Assembly: GCA_025403435.1 (NCBI GenBank)
Contig: CM046332.1
Span: 3,158,967-3,222,966, forward strand
Source: Artocarpus heterophyllus
Lineage: Eukaryota; Streptophyta; Magnoliopsida; Rosales; Moraceae
Length of the DNA stretch: 64,000 nt
Direction: 5' to 3'
The number at the start of each line of letters is the position of its first letter. The stretch's first letter is position 1. A program made the translations under genes and the position numbers. The notes below the pieces were generated by a model. That model ran no database searches. It saw only the letters and a list, made by a program, of their open reading frames with translations, and was not told the DNA's origin. Shown here one piece after another: positions 1-10,981 of this stretch.

Positions 1-1911
1 TGGAGACATTTAATCAATAAGGTGTTTATTATTTATTTTTATATCTCTAATGTTGTCCTCTTTATGTTCATTTATGTTGAATGTATGATAAGCAAACAAA
101 AGTTTGAGAATTTCAATCTGAACCTTTAAGATCATGCACATGATAGATAAACTATGCAGAAGACATGAATTTGAAGGGTGATAGTCTAAATAAAAAGGTC
201 CGTAATTTAGGGAATAAAGTTGGATGCTTTATTCATGTTGGTTGTTATGTTTTCTATATTTCTAATGAGAGATAACTTGTCTTAGTCATTAGAGTTGGAC
301 TTCACAAGTAGAAACATTGGTACATTGTCATAGATGATGATATATAGGATTAGGACTAAAAATAAATTGATTTGATTAATAATTCTTTTTGTTTAAATTA
401 ATTCACTTTAGACAATTATTTGTGTTACATCTTAATCTTGAAATGAATCAATGAGTCCATATTCTTGACTTGTGTTTTTTGATGTACTAAAGGGTGACAT
501 CTTGAATTATATGAAGGTACATATACTAGTATGTTAGAGACATGACTCTTAATTGACGTAAACTCATTATTCATAGATATGAAATCCATAGCTCTTTTGT
601 AAAGTTAATGATATTTTCTTATAGGCATTATCTTATAATTGAAAACTGAAGTGAACAACCATTTAGATATATATGTGTAATTGAATGGTATACTATTTGT
701 TATTGGTTATGAATAGTAAATATTCTAATAGTGAGATAATGAAACATAAGATAAAAATAATCGAAAGGTAAAACGAAATTTATATTTAAGCCGATTATGA
801 ATATCTTATGGGATGTTACACATTATGATATGTCATGGACAATAAACTTATTGAAGTTTCGTAATTTTTTATATAGTTCAAGAGTAAACCTCAAAGCTTT
901 TAGTGCAACAGCTTTAAAGTTGATAAGTATAAACATATGTCTCGGGGATATGATATTTTATAATTGTGGGAGCTTGATCTATATATATCTATTAGGTCCC
1001 ATTTGCTAGATCACAATATTTCTTCTAACAATACGGTATGTTTTTCCTATAGATTAGTAACTTATGTTATTTATTAGACTGGCTAAAATTCGATAGATTG
1101 GTTATAATGATTCATATTGCTTTATTGGTTGAGTTAATTTTATGAATTAATTCAAGGTAAGCATGTTGAATTTTTTAACATAGTTTTATTTGAATGACAT
1201 TATCTGTATATGACTGTTTTAATCAGATAACTTCTCTATTGGGTTATTTGAATTAAACTGAGGCTCTATAAAGTTACTTGGGTCAGATAAGATAGGATTT
1301 ATACAATCGGTTTAAATTAGATGAATTAGATAAGTCTGAAAACCTAGAAAATGCATCTACCAATTTGGCCACAACGTCACAATCGACTACAATACATAGG
1401 CATGGTCGATCATGCCTTTTTTTTTCAGATAAACATATGAACTTGTTTTTTGCTTGGATTTTGAGTCTGATTCAAAATTTGAGGATAAATTTGATAAGGA
1501 CTAGCCCCAATTCGACCTCTATATAATGAGAACAAATTTCTATTATTTCTTAGATCACTTGGGAAATTTAGAGAAGAGTATTTTGCTAAGAAAGCTCTAA
1601 AACTCCCATAAAGCTATTGTTTAATATCTCGAACCTTAGCTCTTGGTTGTCTCAAGTGATTGAAAAGGTTACTTGAGGAAAAACTAACAACATGTGACCA
1701 CCTGCATTCTGATGGGGGAACAAGAATAGCAAGGAAAACTAGTTAGTTGAGACCTTTTTGGTAGATTTTTCTTGTTACAGTTCCTACAATTTTTTGATAT
1801 ACTAAGAGACACAAAAGATCTTTTATTAATTTATATACATAGTATGTATAAGTTGTTTTGGAAAAACGTTTTAAAAATTTTTAAAATCCGCTACATACTC
1901 ATTTTTCAACA
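1..1911 (+). repeat. 5' LTR of element G (left-truncated by the window)
   Basis: It aligns by eye with the element B LTR along its length, for example the shared stretches around 30-130 and 1560-1760. It ends in ...ttttcaaca just before a primer-binding site, as the B LTR ends in ...tttccagca. The GC-rich palindromes of the B LTR survive here only as decayed traces near 1370-1420. Confidence 0.8.
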
Positions 1912-1913
1912 AT

Positions 1914-1925
1914 TGGTATTATAGC
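1914..1925 (+). other. Primer-binding site of element G (initiator tRNA-Met type)
   Basis: tggtattatagc lies 2 bases after the LTR end and corresponds to tggtatcagagc at 28810 in element B. That is the usual plant copia primer site complementary to the 3' end of initiator tRNA-Met. Two substitutions fit transition decay. Confidence 0.75.
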
Positions 1926-3359
1926 CATTGATTTATAGAGTTATTATAGGTTTGTAATCATACTATATACATAAATTATGTGATGTTAGTCTCTCCTATG
2001 CTTGAATTATATTTTTTTAGAGAGTTGGCACTCTAAGGTTTCTATATAATTATATGTTGTCATGAGATTATATGTTGAATTAATTAATTTTGCTGGTTAT
2101 GGTTCCTTAAAGGCTAGAATGTATAGCTAGTTTTTTCATGTAATTAGGTGGCAGTCTATCATCACCATCTAAGATTTATTATTTTAATTTTGGTTTTTAA
2201 ATTTTTATTAAAATAATCATTCAAAGAGATAACGGATCTAGAAGATGAAATTGATTGTTGGGCTATATATTTTCTATGTTTATAAAATTTTCTTGAGTTT
2301 TAATTGTTATTAAAAATTAAAACTACAAAAAATAATGAAGAAAAGGCTTCTTAGAATCTGGACTATGACAGTGCAGTTGACTGAGATGCATAATGTGGTC
2401 GACCGCGAGGCGGCAAAAAGCTGTTTTTATTATTTTTTGTGAGGTTTTTCCTTTATTAAACAATTTTGAGAAAAACAAACGAAAATTTTTTATCACCAGA
2501 GAATAAAATTTGATTTATATAAGATTGAAATTGAAGGTAGACATTACGTGAAAAAGGATACTACTAAAAAATATAAGATGAAGAATCGATAAAATGTTTT
2601 GATTAATTTGTGGAATCTTTATTTTCTTTTCTCTAGGGTGGAACCATAGTATTACTATTATTAATTATATTGCTTGTAGCTTTGCTTGTTACATAACTTA
2701 TTTGCATTATAATATGTTTTCCCATGTATGTTGATAACATGTCATGTAAAATAGGAAGTGACGCTCATTAAAAATTGTTTATGCATGTTAACATAAAACC
2801 TTGATTTCTAAAATATTGAGTAGAAGAAGGTTTTCAAACAGAGAACCTAAGGCCTCCATCGTCGATCTATAGGTAACACATGCTGGTTCTAACCCTTAGG
2901 AAGGGATGCATCATGTTCCAGGTTCGATTTCTGAAAAGATAATTTGCTTTAGCATGTTTTGTTGCTGCTAACCCCTAGGTGCCGATTATAAACTATGGAT
3001 AAAGTAGTTGAAACAATGGTTAAACACTCACGACTAATTTTATTATTAACCTCCCTTCAAAGATCTGTGAATAAAGTTAATGGCCAAACAAAGTGATCAT
3101 TAGTATGTGCTAGATCCGACGGGTCTTAGAAGGCATATAGTAATCGAAGGGGATCTGTGTTCCTAATTGAATTTTAAAAGTCTCCTTTAGGCGGCTTGTT
3201 GAAATTGAAGTTATGAATTATCGTTGTAAGGTTGTGTTTTTTTTTTTAAGGTTCTGACACATAAACATATTATGTGCTTACTTGTTTATGTTATCTTGCT
3301 AAATTGTTATTGAACATTTTGCTTATGTTTGATATATGAATCTTTATTGTAGATCAAAA

Positions 3360-3598
3360 TGTTTAAAAACTCTTTACCTTAGATATTTGATAAAAACATT
3401 TTAACTGACGAGAACTATAATGATTGAAAATGGAACCTAAATATTGTCCTATCCTTTGAGAAACTAAAATTTGTGCTAACCACACAGTGTCCTTCCACAA
3501 CTATTGGAGAATCTACTAAGGAACGAATCTAAGCGTATGATCTCTAGAAGGATGCTGACGATCAGACCCGTTGCTATATCATGGCTAGCATGAATAAT
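3360..3598 (+). pseudogene. gag N-terminal remnant of element G
   Basis: It matches the start of the element B gag (about 30445-30690), including the region that reads DENYND followed by FEKLK. In-frame stops are present. The homology stops abruptly at 3598 where H begins, so the zinc knuckle, protease and the first part of integrase are missing. Confidence 0.7.
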
Positions 3599-5169
3599 GT
3601 AACGCCCTCTAACAGACGTCACAAATGCCATTACATTCGTACTTGTTATCATTATTTAAGTTGAACTATTTAAATTAAATGATTAATTTCATAAACATAT
3701 TCCTAGGATCCATACATTTAAAAAAAAAACATTTATAAATATACAATTATATATTAAAACTACTTGTAAATAAAATTTTTAAATAGTTTATCAATACCAA
3801 AACAATGAGTCCATCATTCAAACAAAATTTAAAACAACCTTTCAAATCTATTTTACCAGTTTGGAAGGCTAAACTTCTACAAAAATCCAAAAAAATGTAA
3901 ACCAAGTCTCTCTAACACCAAAGTGCTGAAAATAAACATACACCGAAATAAAGATATAGTTTATAAGTTTTAAATCTCTTTCTTGGTGTTCTTCTATTTT
4001 CAATCCATCGTTCCTTGCTCACATGCCCGTCTTTGCCCTCCATCTATCCCAAAATCCTCTTACCTTTATCTGCAATATGATAATAACTAGATAAGCAAAA
4101 GCTTAGTAATTACATTTTCCTATCTCATAACATAAAACATTTTATGAACATCTATATGCAACAACATATGCCTAATCATCATTAACATAATAGTGCACTT
4201 GGTATGGTTTCATATAAAACATATCTTTTATTAACATTATCTATATTAAAACTTCATTCATTTTATCTTTAAGGGCCCAAGTGTTGCACCATTATCATCA
4301 TTGTAGGTGCGCCACCATGAGAGGAGACAGGTAGCTAATCTCAAACCAAATATTCATCAAATTAGCACGAAATTTTCTAGATCATAACCTAACATATATA
4401 TGAATATTTTTGCAAAATTTCATTCAAATCAGAATTCGTTTGCCCCTTGAACATAGACTACATTTTTGCAAGAACTAAGCGATCAGCAACAATCTGATCA
4501 TGAGTGGTGGAGAATAAAAATTCAATATCTCAGCATAAAAGGCTCCAAATAGCATGAAATTTTGAGGAGTATCATATAGCACATACATAAATATCATACT
4601 AAAATTTCACAGCAAACAGACATTCATAGACAAAGTTACAGGGGTTGGATTAAAGGGAGAATACAATTTCAGAAATAATCTAGAATGAGTTTCTTACCTC
4701 AAAACAATTCTTCTCAGGCTTTCCTTGAATTTGTCTAAGTGAAAACCCAATATTTCATTCAATTATTTGTAGGAAAAATAAGGGAAAGAAGGGAAAGAAA
4801 TACGTGTAGAGAGGAAGAGAGTGTCTGAGAAAATTTTAGAGAGAGGGATGAGAAAAAATGATTTTTAAGAGAGAGAGAAATATATTCGTGAAAACTAAGA
4901 ATGATGTGAAAAGAAAATAATCTTCTCTATATTTTAAACAGATTTTCTTCAAAAATAAAGGGGTATGCATGTTGGATGGGGAAAGATAAGGAAAAAGTCC
5001 AAGATTCGCTCCAACTACCAAATCTTATCTTTTCAAATTAAGAAACCTTATCACTAAAATTACATCTTCTCTTTTAAAAAGCCAAACCTTCCCTAATCAT
5101 GGATAAGGAAAGAGATAAAATATATCAATTATTTAGAATTTTCTCAACAAATTAATTATCAATGCCATA
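3599..5169 (-). mobile_element. Element H: Ty3/gypsy-type LTR fragment inserted in G
   Basis: It starts with tgtaacgccct, the kind of terminus seen on plant chromovirus LTRs. It has landmarks in common with the E and F LTRs, such as a 'cttagtaa' stretch near 4110 and 'gggcccaagtg' near 4274 (compare 59815). No coding domain is seen. The left junction with gag of G is sharp. At the right end the copia homology resumes in integrase near 5170 and about 1.1 kb of the G element is missing, so the right edge is probably a deletion junction and no target duplication is visible. The minus orientation is inferred from E and F. Confidence 0.55.
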
Positions 5170-5174
5170 ATTTG

Positions 5175-6705
5175 GATCTAAGGGCAATGACCCGAAGGGG
5201 TTCTAGAAGTTGTGTATAGTGATGTTTGTGATCCCATAAACATCAAGAGATGAGGAGGGTATGAGTATTTAATCACTTTTATTAATGATTACTCAAGATA
5301 TAGCTATGTTTACCTAACACATTATAAGAGCAAAACTTTTGACAAGTTCAAGGAGTTTTGAGCTGAAACGAAAAAGCAATTAGGTAAACCCATAAAAACA
5401 CTTCGATCTGATTGAGGTGGAGAGTACCTCCTTGATGAGTTCTTAGGATACTTAGTAGAGAATGAGATTTTATCCCATTTGACTATGTCAGGCACTCTAT
5501 AGCAAAATGGCATGGCTGAGAGAAGGGATAGGACTTTGTGGACATGGTTAGATCCATGATAAGTTATTCGACATTGCCTTTACTTTTTTAGGGATATGCA
5601 CTACAAACCACTTGTTATTTTTTAAACAATGTGCCTTCAAAATTGGTTCTTAAGACTCTTCACGAGTTGTAGATAAGTAGGATGACATCCTTAAACCATA
5701 TTTATATATAGAGATGTTCTGCTCATGTCTTGGATAAGGAAGACGCACATTTATATGTATACATGTTTGTATGATATCCAAAAGGTATGCATGTTTGTAT
5801 GATATCCAAAAGGGACAAAAGATGTTTATTTCTATAACCTAAAAGAAGATAAAGTCATTGTCTATACGAATGCGACTTTTCTTGAGGAATGTTACATGAA
5901 TGACTTTAAGCCTCATAGTGGAGTTGTACTCGAGGAGATAGTGAGTGATTCGATTGCTTAGATGGTTCTAGTGGAAACTAATCCATTTAATGTGGAAAAA
6001 CTGACAAAACAACAACCTAGGGAGTTTTGGAGTAATGGTCAGATCGAGCATCAATTTGAGAGGTATATATTCCATGGTGAAGCTTACTTGGCTGAACCGA
6101 TTAAACATGATAGGTATCCTTATACTTATAAAGAGGCTATGGAGGATGTTGGTTCAAAGCCATGGACAAATGCTATGAATGTTGAGATGAAGTCTAGGAA
6201 CTTGTGGACCTTTCTGAAAGGGTAAAATCCATAGGGTATAAGTGAGTCTACAAAAGAAAGAGAGGAGCAGATAGGAATGTCAAAACCTATAAGGCTAGAT
6301 TGGTAGAGATGGGATACATGCAAAAGGAAGGAATCAAATACAATGAAACCTTGTCGCCTATAGCCATGCTTAAATCCATCTGAATTCTCTTGTCCATTAT
6401 TGCCGCTCTTGATTACAAGATTTGGCAAATGGATATCAAGATAGCTTTCTTAAATGACTATTTTGATGAGACCATATGTATGGTACAACCACATGGGTTC
6501 AAAGCTAAGGGTCAAGAGAATAAAGTCTGCAAGTTGCTAAAGTTGATTTATGGACTTAAGTAAGCTTCTTGTTCTTGAAACATAAGATTTGACTAAGTAG
6601 TCAAGGCTTATGGGTTTGAACAAAAGGTTGATGAGCCATGTGTTTACAAACACATTAAGGATGGGGAAAGTAGTTTTTCTATTACTCTATGTAGATGAAG
6701 ATTTA
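5175..6705 (+). pseudogene. Integrase and reverse transcriptase remnant of element G
   Basis: Translated in shifting frames it follows the element B pol: an HSDVCDP segment near 5216, the integrase core up to NGMAERR near 5505, a WGCPAH-like region near 5720, then reverse transcriptase from about 6130. A piece reading VFLLLYVDED at 6669-6698 corresponds to the FLLLYVDDI catalytic motif; the second Asp is changed to Glu and the homology ends there. Stops and frameshifts occur throughout, so it is not functional. Confidence 0.8.
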
Positions 6706-7155
6706 TGTACTTTGTACATGAGTGAGTGTTTTGGTGAGGAATTTGAGAAAATCTTGTTAGTCGAGTTTTGTCCGTCAATAGTGCCTATAAGTTGTTGGTC
6801 CATCGGTGATCACTTTTCATTGGTTACTTTGGTCCTCAACCTGCCATTGATTTCTCAAAATTTGAAAATCGATGACCTATAGACCAAGTGAGGAATCGAG
6901 TGGTTACCAACTTTTGTGACGGTCAATGTAGGTTAGTTTTTAGAAGAAAGAGGGTGTGGTAGAAGGCAGTTGGACAACGATGGAAAAGAAGTTAAGTTGG
7001 GGCATGGCAGGCACTAGGGTTTTTAATTTCTTATCTTTTTCTTATTCCTCTTTTGTTTCATTGCTCATAAAAGAAAGAGTGAAACAGACCATTTACTAAT
7101 CAAAGATACAAAAAGAGGAAATTTAAATCTCAAGAAAAAAGAAGTTAAATAACCA
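6706..7155. other. Unclassified sequence between G and the PMD fragment
   Basis: No domain is recognisable. An open stretch to 6882 continues the frame of the reverse transcriptase piece but its sequence does not resemble pol. This may be a remnant of another insertion. Confidence 0.4.
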
Positions 7156-7440
7156 AGTTAAGAAAAATGAAGAAGAAGAAGATCTTTTGTTGAGGGCCAT
7201 AATCTTTTAGCTTCCCCAGGTCCGGAAGCGGCAATCTCATATACAGCTTAGGAAAATACTGGTCCAGCCATGCATAGAAGTAGTGGACCGGGAATTCCGC
7301 ATTGCACTGGCCTGGACCCAGTTTCTCTTGGGCAACAGCGCCCAAACCGTAATAAATGCTGGCAAGGACGGCCGGAGCTATGGCTACTCTCTTTCCCTGC
7401 ACCGAGTTAAGAAAAATGAAGAAGGAGAAGATCTTTTGTT
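7156..7440. repeat. 36-bp direct repeats (7156-7191 and 7405-7440) flanking a gene fragment
   Basis: Both copies begin agttaagaaaaatgaagaa and end gatcttttgtt. They differ at one base (a/g in the middle) and enclose 213 bp carrying a plant mobile domain fragment. The repeat is too long for a transposon target duplication, so filler-DNA repair or template switching is more likely. Confidence 0.8.
7192..7402 (-). pseudogene. Plant mobile domain (PMD, aminotransferase-like) protein fragment
   Basis: The minus-strand translation begins MQGKRVAIAPAVLASIYYGL and continues with a FPVHYFYAWLDQYF segment. This pattern, APAVLASIYRGL followed by FPxHYxYAWL, is one I associate with plant mobile domain proteins, which occur both as host genes and inside DNA transposons. 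Only about 70 residues are present, against several hundred in a full protein. The open frame then runs out into the flanking direct repeat. I infer a captured or translocated fragment, not a gene. Confidence 0.6.
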
Positions 7441-9504
7441 TATTGTGTTTGGTATGGATTTTTTTTATAGGAACTAGATGTTACATTGCTTTATGTTATA
7501 TTAGCTATCCCTTTAATAATGCATTGTCATCTTATCTAAATTTAAGAATTTGGCTACATAATAAACATTATATGTTTAAATTAAGTATGTCAAAATAATA
7601 GCAATGTGAATCAATAGGGACAACTGCTATGACGACACATCATGTGTTTGAGCACACCATCTCTAATACGTTGTTTTCATACTTTTTCTCCCTATAACGT
7701 TAGCATAAACATATATAGCATATTACCAGTGTTAATCCTCACAGTTGTTCTTTTTAAGGGGTTTAAGGGTTTAGAGACTGGCAAATGAGATTGTTTAGAG
7801 CTCCCTGTTTTCGTGAGTAAATTCTTCATATAAAAAAAATCTCAAGATATGAATTTGCAATTTCTTAAAATGTGTAATGATAATAACCAGTAATAACATG
7901 GAGAATTATGTATTAGGATATGGAAAGCATCGTTAGCTAATGGTTTCTACTTTCTATTTGTTTATCCGGCAAAATTCCCCTCCCCCCCCCAACCCCAAAA
8001 AAAAAAAAAAAAAAAAACAAACACTCAACTCTCTTAACAGTACAGAGCAAATATTGAAAAGAAAAAAATAAATAAATAATAAAAAACGTTTAAAAGCAGT
8101 TTTGAAAAGCTAACAGCCAGTGGACACAAGACTATGACAGTATCACGTTGGACAACAGCAAACGGTTTACTTTTAGGGTCAGTTTATGTAGCTTTTGCAG
8201 TTTTTGGATTCACCCAAAAAAAAAAAAAAAAAACCTTTTGTATCATGTAGAAGACCAGGCCACATAAATGGTCCCCCGCTTAATGTGTGTATACATCATT
8301 CTCAAACTTCACCCACCCTCTCAAAAACCATTATTTATTTCATAAATAAACTCCATTCTCCAACTCCTTTATTTATTTTTTTATTAAAAAAAACCTCCAA
8401 TGTTTATCTTCAACCTGCTTTTCTAATTTTCAAAAGAAGTTTGTTTTACAAACACTCATTTTCAACCACACGTAGTTAAGACCTCGCTACTTATAAAACT
8501 CATAAAACAGTAAGTCACATAAGGGCAAAAAAGATTTTTCTTATTTTACTCCTTGAATTATATTCCTTATTTCAAAATACTTCTACGTTTATGAAATTAA
8601 AAAATTGATGACGTGACATTGCGTATAATTTTGTAAATACCCCTCAAACTATTAATTCTAAGGCAATTTACCATTCGAATTATTGTTTTTATATCAAATG
8701 CCCCTAATATTAATTCAAGTGATGTTTTGAATGACATTATATAATTCTAAATAAACCTTTTTTTTTTCTAAATTAGATGGGCATGTTAAAACAGGGAACA
8801 AAATTTAAGGACATTTATAAAATTAATCCTAAATAAAGAATAAACACATTCTTCTGTTTTTGTCTAATTTGTAGTGAGAAAAGTCAAACACTTATATTTT
8901 ATTTGATAGAGGGAGAGAAAATCAAGTGAATAAAGAGATAAATAACCTCAGTGAGAGAATTGAGGGTGGCAGAAAACAAGGTCCTCTTATGGTGTATGGG
9001 AGAAAAAAATGTTTATTGTGCAGTATGAAGACGCAAGAGCCGAAAAAAAAATTGTTTGCATAGTCACGATTTTATCTTTTATTTTATAAGTTCATGGAAC
9101 ACTTGAATAGGGTAATAACAACAATTTTAACATTTTGCGTTGTTTTTTTTTTTCAAGTTTGTAATATATTTTACAATAAATAAAGATATATGTTTACTTA
9201 GGCCTAATTCTATAGCGATGAGAAATTTGATATACTCAAATCTCAATTTGATTGGGATTGTCAATTTAGGTTTATCAATTTTGTAGTTTGTATGTAGAAT
9301 CTTGTAAGATCCGCAGCTTTGATAGTCAGATCTAAAATGTAGTAGATGAGCAAAGATCAACTTCGATTATGGATTCATTATTGTATAATAACCTAGGCCA
9401 AAAGAAGACAATATTTAAAAGAGCTTAAAAGTTATTTTTTGTGGAGCTTAATTTTGTCTCCTTTACAAAATTGTACATATCTATTAAAAATAGCGTAGAA
9501 AAAA
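7441..9504. other. AT-rich intergenic DNA
   Basis: No convincing coding segment is present. It has homopolymer tracts (C and A runs near 7981-8017, A run near 8217) and phrases such as 'taaatacccctcaaactatt' near 8634 that resemble termini of plant miniature elements, but no matching second end was found. Confidence 0.5.
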
Positions 9505-10195
9505 AGGATAAAATTTACAAATCTCCCTAAACCTTGAAATTTGTATTCATATGTCTCCCAAATTTTAAAACATATATATTGTACTCTATGAATTATAAAT
9601 ATTTCTTTAAACTCACCTCAAACTTTGAACTTAGTTGGAATTGCTAAGTTTTTATTTAATTTGAGATTACTATAGTTTGGGAGAGGAGTTTAGACTAATA
9701 AGTATGAACCAATACACTGTAGCATATGACAAATTTTATACTGTAGCTTATTTTTTTGTTATACTTTAAAATGTAAAAACTTTACACTGTTTGCAATGCA
9801 AACTAATAAGTTTGAAACTCTTCTTCTAAACACAAGATACATATAATACTTAGGGGTTAATACGAACATTTTTTGTTTCGAAAAAATAAGTTGGCCACCA
9901 AACTCTCGTACATATTTTGTCCATGAAGCAGCTGCTCAAAAGCAAAAGAGAGTAAGGAAAACCTAAGAACGATAATCCAATGGGTTCGTTAAGGGTATAA
10001 AGAAACTTATGAATTCTTTCTTCTAATATGCATAACATGTGTTATTTTGTCCAAGAAAAAGACCTGTCTTAAAATTCAAGGGATGAATATTAAAAAATGT
10101 TGTAGTTTAAAGGGTATAACAAATACATTTTAAAGTTTGAGGGCATGTTGACATAAGTAATATGATTTGTGGGGAATTTATAAAATTTGTTTAAA
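9505..10195. mobile_element. Degenerate inverted-repeat element (possible Mutator-like MITE)
   Basis: The left part (aaaatttacaaatctccct, then ...gtctcccaaattttaaaaca) resembles the reverse complement of the right part (...taaagtttgagggcatgttgac... then ggggaatttataaaattt) over roughly 80 bp with many mismatches. No target duplication was found and no transposase is encoded. Weak call. Confidence 0.3.
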
Positions 10196-10981
10196 AGAAT
10201 TGTTTCAATATTTTGATTTTTTTGTTACGATGAATTGTTCGTCACATTAATCTTAATATTCCTGCAAGATCTATAATTATAACATTGATGAAATTGTATC
10301 ATACCTTGTGAGGGAATTCAAATTCTAAAAATTAAAATAAGGAAAAAAACCATTGAATTGGACGGCCGAGGGGAGTTTTTGAAAGTGATATATTAAAACA
10401 TAAAACTTGTTGCTTAACCGTGGATTTCTCTCTCTGTCACAGAGCGTGATTTGCTCCTCAAAACCTTTTGCTCACTCCGACATCTCCAATTTTCCGCCAT
10501 CACCGCACTCATCGACCCAGGTGGCGTCTTCCCTTTTCCCTCCCTCTCTCTCTCTCTTTGTCTAGGAGAACCAAAAATATTATTTTATTCTAAAATAATA
10601 CTCTAAATCCTTTCGACTATTTCAATAACGAAAGCAAAAAAAAAAGAGAGAGAGAGAGAGAGTAAAATCTGTGTTTTTCTGTTTTTCCCAACGGTGGTTC
10701 GAAGTTGAAACCAAAAAAAAAGAATCTTTTAAAAAATAAAATAATAAAATAATAAAATAAAAGACCCTCTATTGGGACTTCCACTAAGCTGGTTTCTTCT
10801 TCTCGTCATCCTCATTCTCATTGCAGTTCTTCACTTCTTATTGTTTTTGTTCTTTACTAGTAGAACCAGGAAAAAAAAAACCCAGAAATTTTTATTTTAT
10901 TATTATTTTTTTTTGCTGAAAAAACCCAGAAAGTCATTGAGCATAGAGAGTGGAGGGGAATGCTATTGTAGCCGTCCTACA
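10196..10981. promoter_or_regulatory. Upstream region and 5' UTR of the transporter gene
   Basis: A CT-rich tract near 10539-10558 and a GA tract near 10645-10662 precede the start codon, as is common in plant 5' UTRs. 'acccag' followed by gt at 10519 could be a 5' UTR splice donor, but no acceptor can be fixed. An upstream in-frame ATG at 10772 would add a 70-residue low-complexity extension. I treat that as untranslated, because the conserved family N-terminus begins at 10982. Confidence 0.45.

Larger units (their letters stand above)
1..6705 (+). mobile_element. Element G: decayed Ty1/copia retrotransposon, left end outside the window
   Basis: The order is LTR, primer-binding site, leader, gag, integrase and reverse transcriptase, and each part can be followed alongside element B (26762-36405). 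Window base 1 corresponds to about base 45 of the B LTR. Identity is low and the reading frames are full of stops, so this is a much older copy of the B family. Recognisable homology fades after the reverse transcriptase active-site region near 6705. RNase H and a 3' LTR are not seen. The middle is replaced by LTR piece H (3599-5169). Confidence 0.85.

Noticed and set aside
2923..2934. ggttcgattt, resembling a tRNA B box
   Set aside because: It lies in the leader of element G, no acceptor stem or A box fits, and the homologous position in B has lost the motif.
10772..10981. N-terminal extension of the transporter from an upstream in-frame ATG
   Set aside because: The 70 residues are low-complexity and encoded by poly-A/T tracts; family similarity begins at the ATG at 10982.
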